Assembly: GCF_902168135.1 (NCBI RefSeq)
Contig: NZ_CABHOL010000054.1
Coordinates: forward strand, 124,001 to 188,000
Length of the DNA stretch: 64,000 nucleotides
Direction: 5' to 3'
DNA from: an uncultured Fluviicola sp.
GTDB taxonomy: Bacteria > Bacteroidota > Bacteroidia > Flavobacteriales_D > Crocinitomicaceae
Shown here: positions 1 through 8,657 of the stretch, one piece after another
Numbering within the stretch: the first letter of the stretch is position 1
Layout of the letters: each line of letters begins with the position of its first letter
Translations under genes and position numbers: made by a program
Notes under the pieces: generated by a model
Database searches by the model: none
Seen by the model: only the letters and a program-made list of their open reading frames with translations
What the model was told of the DNA's origin: nothing

Positions 1-98
1 AGGGTAAAAAACAAGAGAAAAGGTTTTTGTTTTGTTGAGTTTGGATAAATTCTGGCTGCTCTAACGTTTGCCAGGTATCAAAAGCTAAAGCTTTTTCT

Positions 99-106
99 TA
101 TTTTTG
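99..106 (+). promoter_or_regulatory. possible -7 box of the permease promoter
   Basis: TATTTTTG fits the Bacteroidota -7 consensus TAnnTTTG and ends 18 bases before the chosen ATG. A TTTG at 67-70 could be the -33 element, but the 28-base spacer is longer than the usual 17-23. The call is therefore weak. Confidence 0.3.
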
Positions 107-124
107 TTTCCCTTGCGAAATACT

Positions 125-2224
125 ATGAAACAAAATTCCCTCTTCCGTAAAAAAACTGTCCAGGACATTCTGGCATCGACACAACAAGGTCAGTCTGACG
201 GTCATGAGTCACTTGGAAAACATTTGAAAGTACGAGATCTGGCGGCTTTTGGAATTGCGGCGATTATTGGGGCCGGTATTTTTTCTACCATTGGTGAAGC
301 GAGTTCAAACGGCGGTCCGGCAGTGATTTTTTTATTCATTTTCACTGCGGTTGCCTGTGGATTTGCAGCTTTTGCCTATGCGGAATTTGCATCCATGGTA
401 CCGGTTGCCGGATCTGCATATACTTATTCTTATGTCGCCTTCGGAGAAATCATTGCCTGGGTGATCGGCTGGGCGCTGATCATGGAATATGCCATCGGGA
501 ATATCACCGTTGCTATCAGTTGGAGTGATTATTTTACGGGGATGCTCGAAGGGCTGAACATCCACCTTCCGCAATGGATACAAACAGATTACCTGACGGC
601 TCATAACGGCTATGAAGAAGCATATGCCCTGATGCAGGGAGGGAAGAGTATTGAGAACCTGGATAGCGGTTTGCAGGCAGCTTATACCGCCTGGAAAACT
701 TCCCCCACGATTTTCAACTTTCACATTATTTTTGACCTGCCGGCTTTGTTTATCATTGTATTGATTACCTGGCTGGTATATCGGGGAATGAAGGAAAGTC
801 GGAATGCCAGCAACGTAATGGTAGTCATTAAGCTGGCAATAATTCTGTTGGTAATTGCTGTGGGAATCTTTTATGTAGATACTGAAAACTGGAGCCCATT
901 TGCACCGAACGGAGTTTCCGGTATCTTAAAAGGAGTTTCTGCCGTTTTCTTTGCCTATATCGGTTTTGATGCGATTTCTACTACTGCCGAAGAGTGTGAG
1001 AACCCGCAACGCGATCTTCCGCGTGGAATGATGTGGGCAATCATTATTTGTACCATTTTGTATGTTATCATTTCATTGATCCTGACCGGATTGGTGAATT
1101 ATAAACTGTTGGGTGTCGGTGACCCGCTTGCATTCGTTTTTCGTGAAATCGATCTGAAATGGATGTCGGGAATTATTGCTGTTTCTGCTGTCATTGCGAT
1201 GGCCTCCGTGCTGTTGGTTTTCCAAATGGGACAGCCGCGTATCTGGATGTCAATGAGCAGGGATGGTTTGCTGCCTAAGAAATTCTCCAAAGTTCACCCG
1301 AAATACAAAACGCCTTCATTCGCAACAGTTGTTGTTGGGTTTGTAGTTGCAGTTCCGGCCTTGTTCATGAACTTAACAATGGTTACGGACCTTTGCAGTA
1401 TCGGTACTTTATTTGCTTTTGTATTGGTTTGCGGCGGAGTATTGATCCTGCAGAACAAAACGGATATTCCGCGAGGGAAGTTCCGTACACCTTATGTCAA
1501 CGGAAAATATGTATTGCCATTCCTGGTAGTCGGAGGAATTGTTTTCGGGTTTGTTCAATATAAAAGTGAGCTCATGGCTTTCCTGAAAAACGAATCGGAA
1601 CTCAAAGAGACGAAAGACCTGATAGTGGATTTATCGGAAGCTGAGTCAGCACAGCTGAACAAAACAGTTGCAGCTGTTGACAAAGAAGGATTGGAGCGTT
1701 TAGGCTCCGATTTATTGGCTTATTTTGAGCAAGCCCCGAAAATCGACCTGAAAACATGCCTGAAGGGAATCAAAAGCACCTCAGGAGCGGAGACCGTTGC
1801 CGAACTAGATACGGAAACCAAAGAACAATTGGTCCATTTCCTGGAAGGGTACGATGAAAAAGGATTTAAATTAATGGATTCTGATTTGGAGGACTACTAT
1901 GCCCAGGGGCCTAAGATTGACATTGAAAATGCATTAAGACCAATAGGTGTTACCGGTAAACGATTATACAATAGTGGTTTTTCTCATTTTGCACATAAGA
2001 TTCCAACCTGGATTTTCATTTTGTTTACTTTATTTATTACCATCGTAACCATCCGTAAAAACTTGTCGTTGATTCCTCTTCTCGGATTGCTTTCCTGTTT
2101 GTACATGATGAGCCAGATCGAGCTCCGCAACTGGATCGCATTTGTGATTTGGCTGGCTGTGGGCTTGGTAATCTATTTCCTGTATAGCCGGAAAAATTCG
2201 AAGCTGGGGTTAAAGAATCAATAA
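125..2224 (+). CDS. APC-family amino-acid permease with an inserted soluble domain
   Basis: Predicted inner-membrane amino-acid transporter of the APC superfamily (cationic amino-acid transporter-like), 699 aa. The family signature is in the first membrane segment (GIAAIIGAGIFSTIGEAS), followed by alternating hydrophobic segments and the conserved FFAYIGFDAISTTAEE stretch. ATG at 125 is preferred over an in-frame TTG at 104, because family members begin with a short basic segment such as MKQNSLFRKK. A hydrophilic insert lies between late membrane segments, about residues 495-620, and holds two related units (SDLLAYFEQAPKIDL and SDLEDYYAQGPKIDI). Two further hydrophobic segments follow to the C terminus. 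Typical bacterial members are roughly 450-500 aa, so this one is long. The substrate cannot be read from sequence. The gene stands alone and ends just before a perfect palindrome. Confidence 0.88.
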   Translation: MKQNSLFRKKTVQDILASTQQGQSDGHESLGKHLKVRDLAAFGIAAIIGAGIFSTIGEASSNGGPAVIFLFIFTAVACGFAAFAYAEFASMVPVAGSAYTYSYVAFGEIIAWVIGWALIMEYAIGNITVAISWSDYFTGMLEGLNIHLPQWIQTDYLTAHNGYEEAYALMQGGKSIENLDSGLQAAYTAWKTSPTIFNFHIIFDLPALFIIVLITWLVYRGMKESRNASNVMVVIKLAIILLVIAVGIFYVDTENWSPFAPNGVSGILKGVSAVFFAYIGFDAISTTAEECENPQRDLPRGMMWAIIICTILYVIISLILTGLVNYKLLGVGDPLAFVFREIDLKWMSGIIAVSAVIAMASVLLVFQMGQPRIWMSMSRDGLLPKKFSKVHPKYKTPSFATVVVGFVVAVPALFMNLTMVTDLCSIGTLFAFVLVCGGVLILQNKTDIPRGKFRTPYVNGKYVLPFLVVGGIVFGFVQYKSELMAFLKNESELKETKDLIVDLSEAESAQLNKTVAAVDKEGLERLGSDLLAYFEQAPKIDLKTCLKGIKSTSGAETVAELDTETKEQLVHFLEGYDEKGFKLMDSDLEDYYAQGPKIDIENALRPIGVTGKRLYNSGFSHFAHKIPTWIFILFTLFITIVTIRKNLSLIPLLGLLSCLYMMSQIELRNWIAFVIWLAVGLVIYFLYSRKNSKLGLKNQ

Positions 2225-2230
2225 TAGTTA

Positions 2231-2264
2231 AAGTAAGGCGTGCGATTAATCGCACGCCTTACTT
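2231..2264. repeat. perfect 34-bp palindrome, probable terminator or REP-like element
   Basis: Two 17-base arms are exact reverse complements around a TTAA centre. The core GCGATTAATCGC with flanking AGGCG/CGCCT recurs in a second palindrome at 23281-23316. The element lies between two co-directional genes, 7 bases after the permease stop. No clear T run follows on the + strand, so termination is likely but not certain; a dispersed palindromic repeat is the alternative. Confidence 0.75.
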
Positions 2265-2296
2265 GTAAAATATTCGTTTCATTCTAAGCCTGTTCT

Positions 2297-3394
2297 ATGA
2301 AAACTACTGCAATTCTTTACACCTTATTAATTACAGGTTTTGTTCTCAATTCCTGTAAAAAGAAACCCGTTGACCCGGAAAACAACGGTACAACATACGC
2401 CTCAATGGAAGTGTATAAGGAAAATGCCATGGGAGTAATTTATAACCAGGCTACAAACAGTGTGGCTTATAATAAACCGGATGGTGACGGAACATACAAG
2501 ATTTATATTTCCAATTACGATGGGAGCGGGGAGGTACAGCTGACATATCCGGGCTGGGATCCTGACAGGCATCAATGGGCTGAAGAATGGGATCCGACCG
2601 GACAATATTTGTACTGTTATATTGAAAAAACGGATTATGTTGCCGAAAGTGGTCATACACGAACTCCCGAAGATGCTATACCCGGCTACGGAGCTTATAC
2701 CGATCTCTGGATCATTAAACGGGATGGAAGCCAGGCCTGGCAGATGACTAATTTTCCGAATGATTATAATCACGGGATCATTCACGGGGCAATTTCAAAC
2801 GACGGGACCATGTTTACCTGGACAGAACGTATTCAGGCGCCGGTTTTCCCGGATCTGAACTTAGCCGCCGGTGCTTATGTCTTCAAAGTTGCAGATGTGA
2901 GTTGGAATCCAAACCCGGTTTTCTCCAATATTCGAACATACCAGCCTGGAAATGAACCGGCCGGAGGAGAAGTGGAGAGTATCAGTCCTTCGAAAACGGA
3001 CATATTGGTTTACAGTACTTTCGAATCACATAACCTGATAGCAACTCCGATTTACCGCATAGATCTGGCTAGCGGGAATACTACGAAACTGACAACAGAA
3101 AGCTTTTCTCAGTCACCGACCTACACGCCAAACGGGCAAAAAATTGTGTACATGACCGGGGCGAACTGCGATATTTTCCCCGGGCAATTACAGGGAGCCG
3201 ACTGGTGGGTGATGGATGCAAATGGAAGCAACAAAAAGCGATTGACCTATATGAATATGAAAAACCACCCGCAAAGCGTAAACAGCTATCGTTTGGCAGG
3301 ATCATTGTCATTTATCAATGATTCTACGTTTATTGGCGGAGTGATGACCCAGTCACTTGGATTGCTTGGATACAGTGCTTTGGTACGGTTTTGA
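2297..3394 (+). CDS. TolB/PD40-like beta-propeller lipoprotein
   Basis: Exported lipoprotein of 365 aa. The N terminus is a type II signal peptide with lipobox LNSC followed by a KKK stretch. The body carries repeated PD40/TolB-like blades, seen as 'IYISNYDGSGEVQLTYPGW', 'LWIIKRDGSQAWQMTNF', 'IDLASGNTTKLTTESF' and 'WVMDANGSNKKRLTYM', each of the form D-G-S/N followed by a Q/R-L-T strand. Such propellers usually bind proteins or sugars in the periplasm or at the outer membrane. The specific partner is unknown. No strong promoter was seen between the upstream palindrome and the ATG, so low-level readthrough from the permease is possible. Confidence 0.75.
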   Translation: MKTTAILYTLLITGFVLNSCKKKPVDPENNGTTYASMEVYKENAMGVIYNQATNSVAYNKPDGDGTYKIYISNYDGSGEVQLTYPGWDPDRHQWAEEWDPTGQYLYCYIEKTDYVAESGHTRTPEDAIPGYGAYTDLWIIKRDGSQAWQMTNFPNDYNHGIIHGAISNDGTMFTWTERIQAPVFPDLNLAAGAYVFKVADVSWNPNPVFSNIRTYQPGNEPAGGEVESISPSKTDILVYSTFESHNLIATPIYRIDLASGNTTKLTTESFSQSPTYTPNGQKIVYMTGANCDIFPGQLQGADWWVMDANGSNKKRLTYMNMKNHPQSVNSYRLAGSLSFINDSTFIGGVMTQSLGLLGYSALVRF

Positions 3395-3415
3395 ATGGAA
3401 AATTGATAATAGGAC

Positions 3416-3474
3416 AATTGAAAAGGTTTCATTTGAAGGAATCTTTTCATAAATTATGTAATTCCTTTTCAATT
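3416..3474. repeat. imperfect inverted repeat upstream of ffh
   Basis: AATTGAAAAGG at 3416-3426 pairs with CCTTTTCAATT at 3464-3474, leaving an A/T-rich 37-base interior. It sits in the 139-bp gap between the lipoprotein gene and ffh and may act as a weak terminator. It belongs to a style of AT-rich intergenic hairpin also seen at 4883-4956. Confidence 0.45.
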
Positions 3475-3500
3475 TTCAATTTTACATTTTCAATTAGTCT

Positions 3501-3508
3501 TATCTTTG
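3501..3508 (+). promoter_or_regulatory. -7 box of the ffh promoter
   Basis: TATCTTTG matches TAnnTTTG and ends 25 bases before the ffh start codon. The region 17-23 bases upstream is T-rich but has no clean TTG, so only the -7 half is supported. Confidence 0.45.
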
Positions 3509-3533
3509 TATTCCAAAAAAATCGCTCAATAGC

Positions 3534-4883
3534 ATGTTTGATAATCTTACCGATAAGTTTGAACGCGCCTTTAAAGTCCTGAAAGGACAAGGACAAATTA
3601 CTGAAATTAACGTAGCAGAAACATTGAAAGAGGTTCGCAGAGCCTTATTGGATGCCGATGTGAACTTTAAGACTGCCAAAGATTTCACCGTTCGTGTGAA
3701 AGACAAGGCAATGGGTGCAAACGTACTAACTGCTATTTCCCCGAGCCAGTTAATGGTGAAGATCTGCCACGAAGAGTTGGTAGAATTAATGGGGGGTAAC
3801 GAAAGTGAGATTCAAATCCAGGGAAATCCGGGAATTGTTTTGATGTCAGGTCTTCAGGGGTCGGGTAAAACCACTTTCTCCGGAAAATTGGCCAGCTATC
3901 TAAAGACAAAAAAGAATAAAAAACCGTTGTTGGTTGCCTGTGATGTTTACCGTCCTGCTGCTATCGATCAGCTGCATGTTCTGGGTGAACAACTTGGAAT
4001 CGAGGTTTACTCCAATAAAGAAGAAAAAGATCCGGTTAAAATCGCTACCGAAGCAATCAATCATGCCAGAAGTAAAGGTTTTAACGTTGTGATTGTCGAT
4101 ACTGCCGGGCGTTTGGCAATTGACGAAGCAATGATGGACGAGATTGCTCGTGTAAAAGATGCGATCAAGCCAACGGAAACTTTGTTCGTAGTGGATTCCA
4201 TGACTGGGCAGGATGCAGTCAATACAGCGAAAGCATTTAACGACCGCATCAATTTTGACGGGGTAGTTTTGACCAAGTTGGATGGTGATACCCGTGGGGG
4301 AGCAGCATTGTCAATCAAAACCGTTGTAGATAAACCGATCAAATTTGTAGGAACAGGCGAGAAGATGGACGCATTGGATGTGTTCTATCCAAAGCGTATG
4401 GCCGATCGGATTTTAGGAATGGGTGACGTTGTTTCATTGGTAGAACGTGCTCAGGAACAATTCAACGAAGAAGAGGCTCGCAAACTTCAGAAACGCATTC
4501 AGAAAGATCAGTTTGATTTCAATGACTTCTTGGGTCAAATCCAGCAGATCAAGAAAATGGGTAATGTAAAAGACTTGATGGGAATGATCCCCGGAATGGG
4601 AAAAGCTGTCAAAGATGTGGATATCCAGGACGATGCATTCAAACATATCGAAGCTATTATTTATTCCATGACGCCGAAAGAGCGTGCAAATCCTTCTATT
4701 ATGAATGGTCAGCGCAAAAACCGTATTGCTGCGGGGTCCGGGACAAATATCCAGGAAGTGAATAAACTGCTGAAACAGTTCGAGGATACTAAGAAGATGA
4801 TGAAAATGATGAGTAATCCGAAGAACATGATGGGAATGATGAAGCAAATGAAAGGAATGCGCGGCGGAATGCCGGGGATGTAA
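3534..4883 (+). CDS. ffh: signal recognition particle protein Ffh (SRP54)
   Basis: GTPase subunit of the signal recognition particle, which binds signal sequences of membrane and exported proteins and delivers them to FtsY at the inner membrane. It is 449 aa, the usual size. The N domain runs from MFDNLTDKFERAFKVLKGQG to about residue 90. The G domain has the P-loop GLQGSGKTT near residue 106, DVYRPAAIDQL, DTAGRL from D189 and TKLDGDTRGGAALS near 247. The methionine-rich M domain includes ERANPSIMNGQRKNRIAAGSG and a tail with many MM and GM pairs ending GMPGM. All key motifs are intact. No 4.5S RNA gene was recognised nearby. Confidence 0.98.
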   Translation: MFDNLTDKFERAFKVLKGQGQITEINVAETLKEVRRALLDADVNFKTAKDFTVRVKDKAMGANVLTAISPSQLMVKICHEELVELMGGNESEIQIQGNPGIVLMSGLQGSGKTTFSGKLASYLKTKKNKKPLLVACDVYRPAAIDQLHVLGEQLGIEVYSNKEEKDPVKIATEAINHARSKGFNVVIVDTAGRLAIDEAMMDEIARVKDAIKPTETLFVVDSMTGQDAVNTAKAFNDRINFDGVVLTKLDGDTRGGAALSIKTVVDKPIKFVGTGEKMDALDVFYPKRMADRILGMGDVVSLVERAQEQFNEEEARKLQKRIQKDQFDFNDFLGQIQQIKKMGNVKDLMGMIPGMGKAVKDVDIQDDAFKHIEAIIYSMTPKERANPSIMNGQRKNRIAAGSGTNIQEVNKLLKQFEDTKKMMKMMSNPKNMMGMMKQMKGMRGGMPGM

Positions 4884-4956
4884 AATTATGAATGATCAAT
4901 GACGTAATTATCAAGAGAACCTGCTTGATAATTGATAATTACCCAATTCATAATTT
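4883..4956. repeat. nested inverted repeats between ffh and the next gene
   Basis: An outer pair (AAATTATGAAT at 4883-4893 with ATTCATAATTT at 4946-4956) encloses an inner pair (AATTATCAAG at 4906-4915 with CTTGATAATT at 4924-4933). The whole can fold into one long AT-rich hairpin. It occupies almost all of the gap between the ffh stop and the ATG at 4958, so it may serve as terminator or mRNA leader structure. Confidence 0.6.
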
Positions 4957-4957
4957 A

Positions 4958-5521
4958 ATGTTAGACTTTGAACTTTCATCCGATCAGATTTATTCTTCAC
5001 GTTTTCGTGAACTGAAAATGACATCCTTCAAAGAAGCCTGCGGTTTTATTGCTAAGCTTCCTTATGGCAGAAATACGAATCGCGAAGATTTTGGGTTGGT
5101 ACTTTCAGAAATGAAAGGCACATGCTCTTCCAAACACGCTTTACTGGCTTCCCTGGCATTAGAAAACGGACATCCCGAAGTGGAATTGATAGCCGGAATT
5201 TTCCTGATGAATGAAGAAACACATTCCCGATTAAATGGTTTTTTTACGGATAAAAGTTATCCGAATATCCCGGAATGTCATTGTTACCTGCGTTTTCAGG
5301 GAGAACGATTCGATTATACAGATGCTTCTAATCGGATGGAAGTAATTGCTCCGAAAATTGTTCGGGAGCAGCGTATTGATCCGAACCAGGTGGTTGATTG
5401 GAAAATAATGATCCACAAGCATTATTTACAGGGGTGGTTGACCAGGAATCCTGCTTTTCAAATGACTTTAGAAGATATTTGGAGAGATAGGGAAGAAGCT
5501 ATCGGATTGCTTGGTAAATAA
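4958..5521 (+). CDS. transglutaminase-like superfamily protein, function unknown
   Basis: Cytoplasmic protein of 187 aa without signal peptide or membrane segment. ATG at 4958 is chosen over an in-frame ATG at 4892, because the extra 22 codons would fall inside an AT-rich inverted repeat. A possible transglutaminase-like catalytic triad is visible: Cys in KGTCSSKHALLASLALENG (the usual GxC..xA.L context), His in PECHCYLRFQGERFDY, and Asp in that segment or just after (FDYTDAS). Family members may be peptidases, amidases or acyltransferases, and the reaction here is not predictable. The name rests on this motif reading alone. It is co-directional with ffh but separated by hairpin structure. 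Confidence 0.55.
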   Translation: MLDFELSSDQIYSSRFRELKMTSFKEACGFIAKLPYGRNTNREDFGLVLSEMKGTCSSKHALLASLALENGHPEVELIAGIFLMNEETHSRLNGFFTDKSYPNIPECHCYLRFQGERFDYTDASNRMEVIAPKIVREQRIDPNQVVDWKIMIHKHYLQGWLTRNPAFQMTLEDIWRDREEAIGLLGK

Positions 5522-5546
5522 CAAAACGAGAATTCACAAATTCCCT

Positions 5547-6239
5547 TTACTCCAGTAAACTCTTCAGGTCCTCCTTCGAACAAACTCCCGTAATACGTCC
5601 TGCTTCCATTCCGTTTTTATAGACGATAAATGTTGGAAATGCGTCTGCACGAAGGTCTTTGGCTAATTGCGTTTGAGTTCCTCCATCGACATAAATTACC
5701 GGATATTCTTTTGATATTTCTGTAATTATTGGACTCATCTTTTTGCAGGGCGGACACCATTCTGCTCCAACATCCACGAGTACCGTTTTGTCTTTAGGAA
5801 GAGAAGTCATAAACTCGGATAGAGGAATCGCTTTAACTTCCTTTTTGCCGGAAACAGGAAGATCTTCCAGGTTCCAGGCATTTATTCCGCCACGAAGATT
5901 AATCACCCTTTCAAAGCCCTCTTTGATCAGCCACTTTTGGGCTGCAGCACTTCTGGAACCGGCTAAACAATAGATATACAATGGTTTGTGCTTGTCCAGT
6001 GAAGCTGTCCGCTCTTTGAATTGCTCGAAATTGTTCCAATCAGCTTGAAAGGCACCCTCAATATGCCCCAGATTATACTCTTCCGGAGTACGAACGTCCA
6101 ATAACTGGTTCTGTTTGTTCTGAATCGAGTCTAAAAACGATTTAGCATCCAATTCTCCACGCTGTGAAAACAGGTGAAATGAAATTGTTAATAAAATCAA
6201 TAATGGAATTTGCTTTGTGAAATATTTTTGATATATCAT
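5547..6239 (-). CDS. exported rhodanese-thioredoxin fusion protein
   Basis: Protein of 230 aa with an N-terminal signal peptide or anchor (KQIPLLILLTISFHLFSQ). A rhodanese domain (about residues 28-130) has the active-site loop C91-LAGSRS and the upstream LLDVRTPEEYNLGHI motif. A thioredoxin domain (about 135-230) has W161-CPPC-K and the cis-proline segment DAFPTFIVYKNG. The rhodanese half can move sulfane sulfur and the thioredoxin half can do disulfide exchange, so a periplasmic redox or persulfide role is likely. It converges on the transglutaminase-like gene with a 25-bp gap and diverges from the adhesin gene at 6432. Confidence 0.9.
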   Translation of the reverse strand: MIYQKYFTKQIPLLILLTISFHLFSQRGELDAKSFLDSIQNKQNQLLDVRTPEEYNLGHIEGAFQADWNNFEQFKERTASLDKHKPLYIYCLAGSRSAAAQKWLIKEGFERVINLRGGINAWNLEDLPVSGKKEVKAIPLSEFMTSLPKDKTVLVDVGAEWCPPCKKMSPIITEISKEYPVIYVDGGTQTQLAKDLRADAFPTFIVYKNGMEAGRITGVCSKEDLKSLLE

Positions 6240-6344
6240 TGACCATCAGTTATAATATGTACACTGAAACAAGGGGTTTGTTGGATTATATCCGGCTTTT
6301 GGAAACCAAATACCCTTTTTCGACGTAAATGTACATATTACGCA

Positions 6345-6376
6345 TTTGGATTACATTTAAAAAACTGTTAATTTCG
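6345..6376 (+). promoter_or_regulatory. promoter of the 6432 adhesin / PorP-SprF operon
   Basis: TTTG at 6345-6348, a 20-base spacer and TAATTTCG at 6369-6376 fit the Bacteroidota TTTG-N(17-23)-TAnnTTTG promoter with one -7 mismatch. It lies in the 192-bp divergent gap, 55 bases before the ATG at 6432. Confidence 0.5.
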
Positions 6377-6431
6377 ATCTGGATAATGTTAGAAAATTCA
6401 ATATAATACTGCTTATCAACACGTATACCCT

Positions 6432-8657
6432 ATGTTTCGTCGATACTTATTTTTGTTGACCATACTTGCCGGATTTTCTTCTATAACAAGAGCTCAGGAC
6501 GTTTGGTTACAAAATCACTTTTCTCCAAATTCCGGTTGTTCATTGTCGAATATAGAGACGGTAACTGTTTTGGTTAACAATAATTCCGCCACCACCATGA
6601 CCTCCAATACCATTCAGGTATATTACAGTGTGGATGGAGGAACGGTTGTGAATCAGCCTTTATCTTCCAATTTGACAGCGGGTGCTTCCTGGAATTTTAG
6701 TTTTTCCCAAAAAGCAGATTTGTCAGCTTGTGGTGCGCATATATTGAAAGTCTGGGTTTCCAGGCCCGGTGATGTAAACCACCTCAATGATACTTTATTG
6801 TGGACTGTTCAGAATGACTGTCCGATTGTTCCCGGAACCGTAACTTCGGATATTACTGTTTGCGAAGGGGCAAATGCAGGAACACTATCACTTTCAGGTT
6901 GGTCTTACGGAACAATTACCGGTTGGGAATCTTCCACGAATGGTGGAACAACCTGGACACCGATAGCGCCGGCAGTAACAACACCTTCCTACGCGTATAC
7001 GAACGTGACGCAGAATACGCAGTACCACGTATTGATTGATGGCGGATATTGTCCGGATGCAATCTCAGCTTATGCTACGGTGTCAGTTCAAACGCCTCCG
7101 GTTGGAGGAACCATTTCCGGATCAGATTCTTTGTGTGAAAACGTGGCTAACGGTGTACTTACACTTTCCGGAAATAACCAAACTCCGATTCAATGGGAAT
7201 ACTCTACGAACGGAGGTGGAACCTGGACAAATGTTACAAGTACACTTACAACCTATAATTACACCGGACTTACCAGTACAACCATTTACCGTGTGCTCGT
7301 AGATGGAGCAATTTGTTCGGATGCTTACTCCGATACCGCAATGATCTATGTGGATCCGGTTTATGCACCTACCGTACTTGTGGGAAGTGATTCTTTGTGT
7401 ATTACCAATGCTACAGGCTTTATCACTGCAACAGGTGCTTTCGGTCCGATATTGAATTGGGAATATTCGATAGACAATGGGGTAACCTGGACAGGTACCG
7501 GAAGTAATCCGACCAGTTTGGGATATACCAACATTACCCAGACAACTTATTACCGAATGATCACTGAAGGCGGCCAATGTCCGGATGTTGTTTCGGATAC
7601 AGCAATTATTTATGTTCAGCCATTACCTGTTCGACCAACCATAGGACCTTCCGATACCGTGTGTGCTTCGGCTGTTGCCGGAATTCTAAACATGACGGGT
7701 ATGACTACACCTGTTCTGAATTGGGATTTATCAACGAATGGGGGAACAACCTGGACTCCAATTCCAAGTAGTGCAAGCACTTCATACGATTATACAGGGC
7801 AAAATGTAACAACTATGTACCGTGCTCTGTTAGAAGGAGGTTTCTGCCCGGATTATTATTCGGATACAGCCATTATTAAATTAGATTCGGCACCGGTTGT
7901 TGGAGTTTTGAACCAAAGCGGAAGTGTTTGTGAGTACCAGGTTGAAGACCTGCATCTGGTTGGATCGGCTGCAGATTCTTTGTTTTGGGAGTACTCGACA
8001 GACAATGGTGTAACGTGGCAAACGATAGCAAATTCCGATACGATAGATTATACCACTTTTTCAATAGTAGAAGATGTTTTGTTCCAGGTAACAGCATTGA
8101 ATGGCGTTTGTCCGCCAGCCGTTTCCAATCAGGTTACCATAACCATGCTGCCTTTACCTGTTGCCGATGCGGGTAACGATACATCCATCTATTTGGGAGA
8201 ATCAATTACGTTAAATGGTTCTGGCGGCGTTACAGGTATCTGGATGCCGGGAGCAACACTTTCAGACTCTGCAAGTGCAAATCCTGTTGCAACACCGTCT
8301 ATAACAACGACCTACTCATACTATGTAATTGATGCAAATGGGTGTTTCGGAGGAGACTCCGTTCTAATCACTGTTATGGACCCGATCCAGTTTAATATTC
8401 GCAATGTCATTACCATGAATAATGATAATGTGAATGATACCTGGAATATTACGGGGGTTGAATTTTTCCCGATGACGACTGTTAAAGTGTTTAACCAATA
8501 TGGTAAAATTCTTTATGAGAGCGAAGATTACAAGAACGACTGGAATGGTAGTTTTAACGGTTCTAAATTGCCAAATGGAACCTATTACTATGTTGTTATG
8601 AAGGGTGGAACAGAAGAAGAATATAAAGGAACAATTACATTATTAGGAAATGAATAA
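6432..8657 (+). CDS. Ig-like repeat protein with type B gliding-motility C-terminal domain
   Basis: Predicted T9SS-exported surface protein of 741 aa. It has a Sec signal peptide ending near ITRAQ, then a CARDB-like region, then four to five tandem Ig-like repeats of about 85-95 aa. The repeats are marked by 'SDSLCEN...GVLTLSG', 'WEYSTNGG.TWT' and 'YCPDAISAYATVSV'-type segments. The C terminus (about residues 655-741) has the features of the gliding motility-associated type B sorting domain: NDNVNDTWNITGVEFF, VKVFNQYGKILYES, DWNGSFNGSKLPNGTYYYVV. Its stop overlaps the start of the PorP/SprF gene by 8 bases, which supports co-translation and a secretion link. The ligand is unknown. Confidence 0.85.
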   Translation: MFRRYLFLLTILAGFSSITRAQDVWLQNHFSPNSGCSLSNIETVTVLVNNNSATTMTSNTIQVYYSVDGGTVVNQPLSSNLTAGASWNFSFSQKADLSACGAHILKVWVSRPGDVNHLNDTLLWTVQNDCPIVPGTVTSDITVCEGANAGTLSLSGWSYGTITGWESSTNGGTTWTPIAPAVTTPSYAYTNVTQNTQYHVLIDGGYCPDAISAYATVSVQTPPVGGTISGSDSLCENVANGVLTLSGNNQTPIQWEYSTNGGGTWTNVTSTLTTYNYTGLTSTTIYRVLVDGAICSDAYSDTAMIYVDPVYAPTVLVGSDSLCITNATGFITATGAFGPILNWEYSIDNGVTWTGTGSNPTSLGYTNITQTTYYRMITEGGQCPDVVSDTAIIYVQPLPVRPTIGPSDTVCASAVAGILNMTGMTTPVLNWDLSTNGGTTWTPIPSSASTSYDYTGQNVTTMYRALLEGGFCPDYYSDTAIIKLDSAPVVGVLNQSGSVCEYQVEDLHLVGSAADSLFWEYSTDNGVTWQTIANSDTIDYTTFSIVEDVLFQVTALNGVCPPAVSNQVTITMLPLPVADAGNDTSIYLGESITLNGSGGVTGIWMPGATLSDSASANPVATPSITTTYSYYVIDANGCFGGDSVLITVMDPIQFNIRNVITMNNDNVNDTWNITGVEFFPMTTVKVFNQYGKILYESEDYKNDWNGSFNGSKLPNGTYYYVVMKGGTEEEYKGTITLLGNE

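Noticed and set aside
104-124. Upstream TTG start for the permease
   Set aside because: The seven added codons overlap the possible -7 box and the ATG at 125 gives a standard N terminus.
3391-3582. 63-aa + frame between the lipoprotein gene and ffh
   Set aside because: It lies in AT-rich intergenic repeat sequence and overlaps the ffh start in another frame; the translation has low complexity and no gene-like signal.
3395-4957. 4.5S SRP RNA gene searched for around ffh
   Set aside because: The gaps contain only AT-rich hairpins; no GGAA-tetraloop SRP stem was seen.
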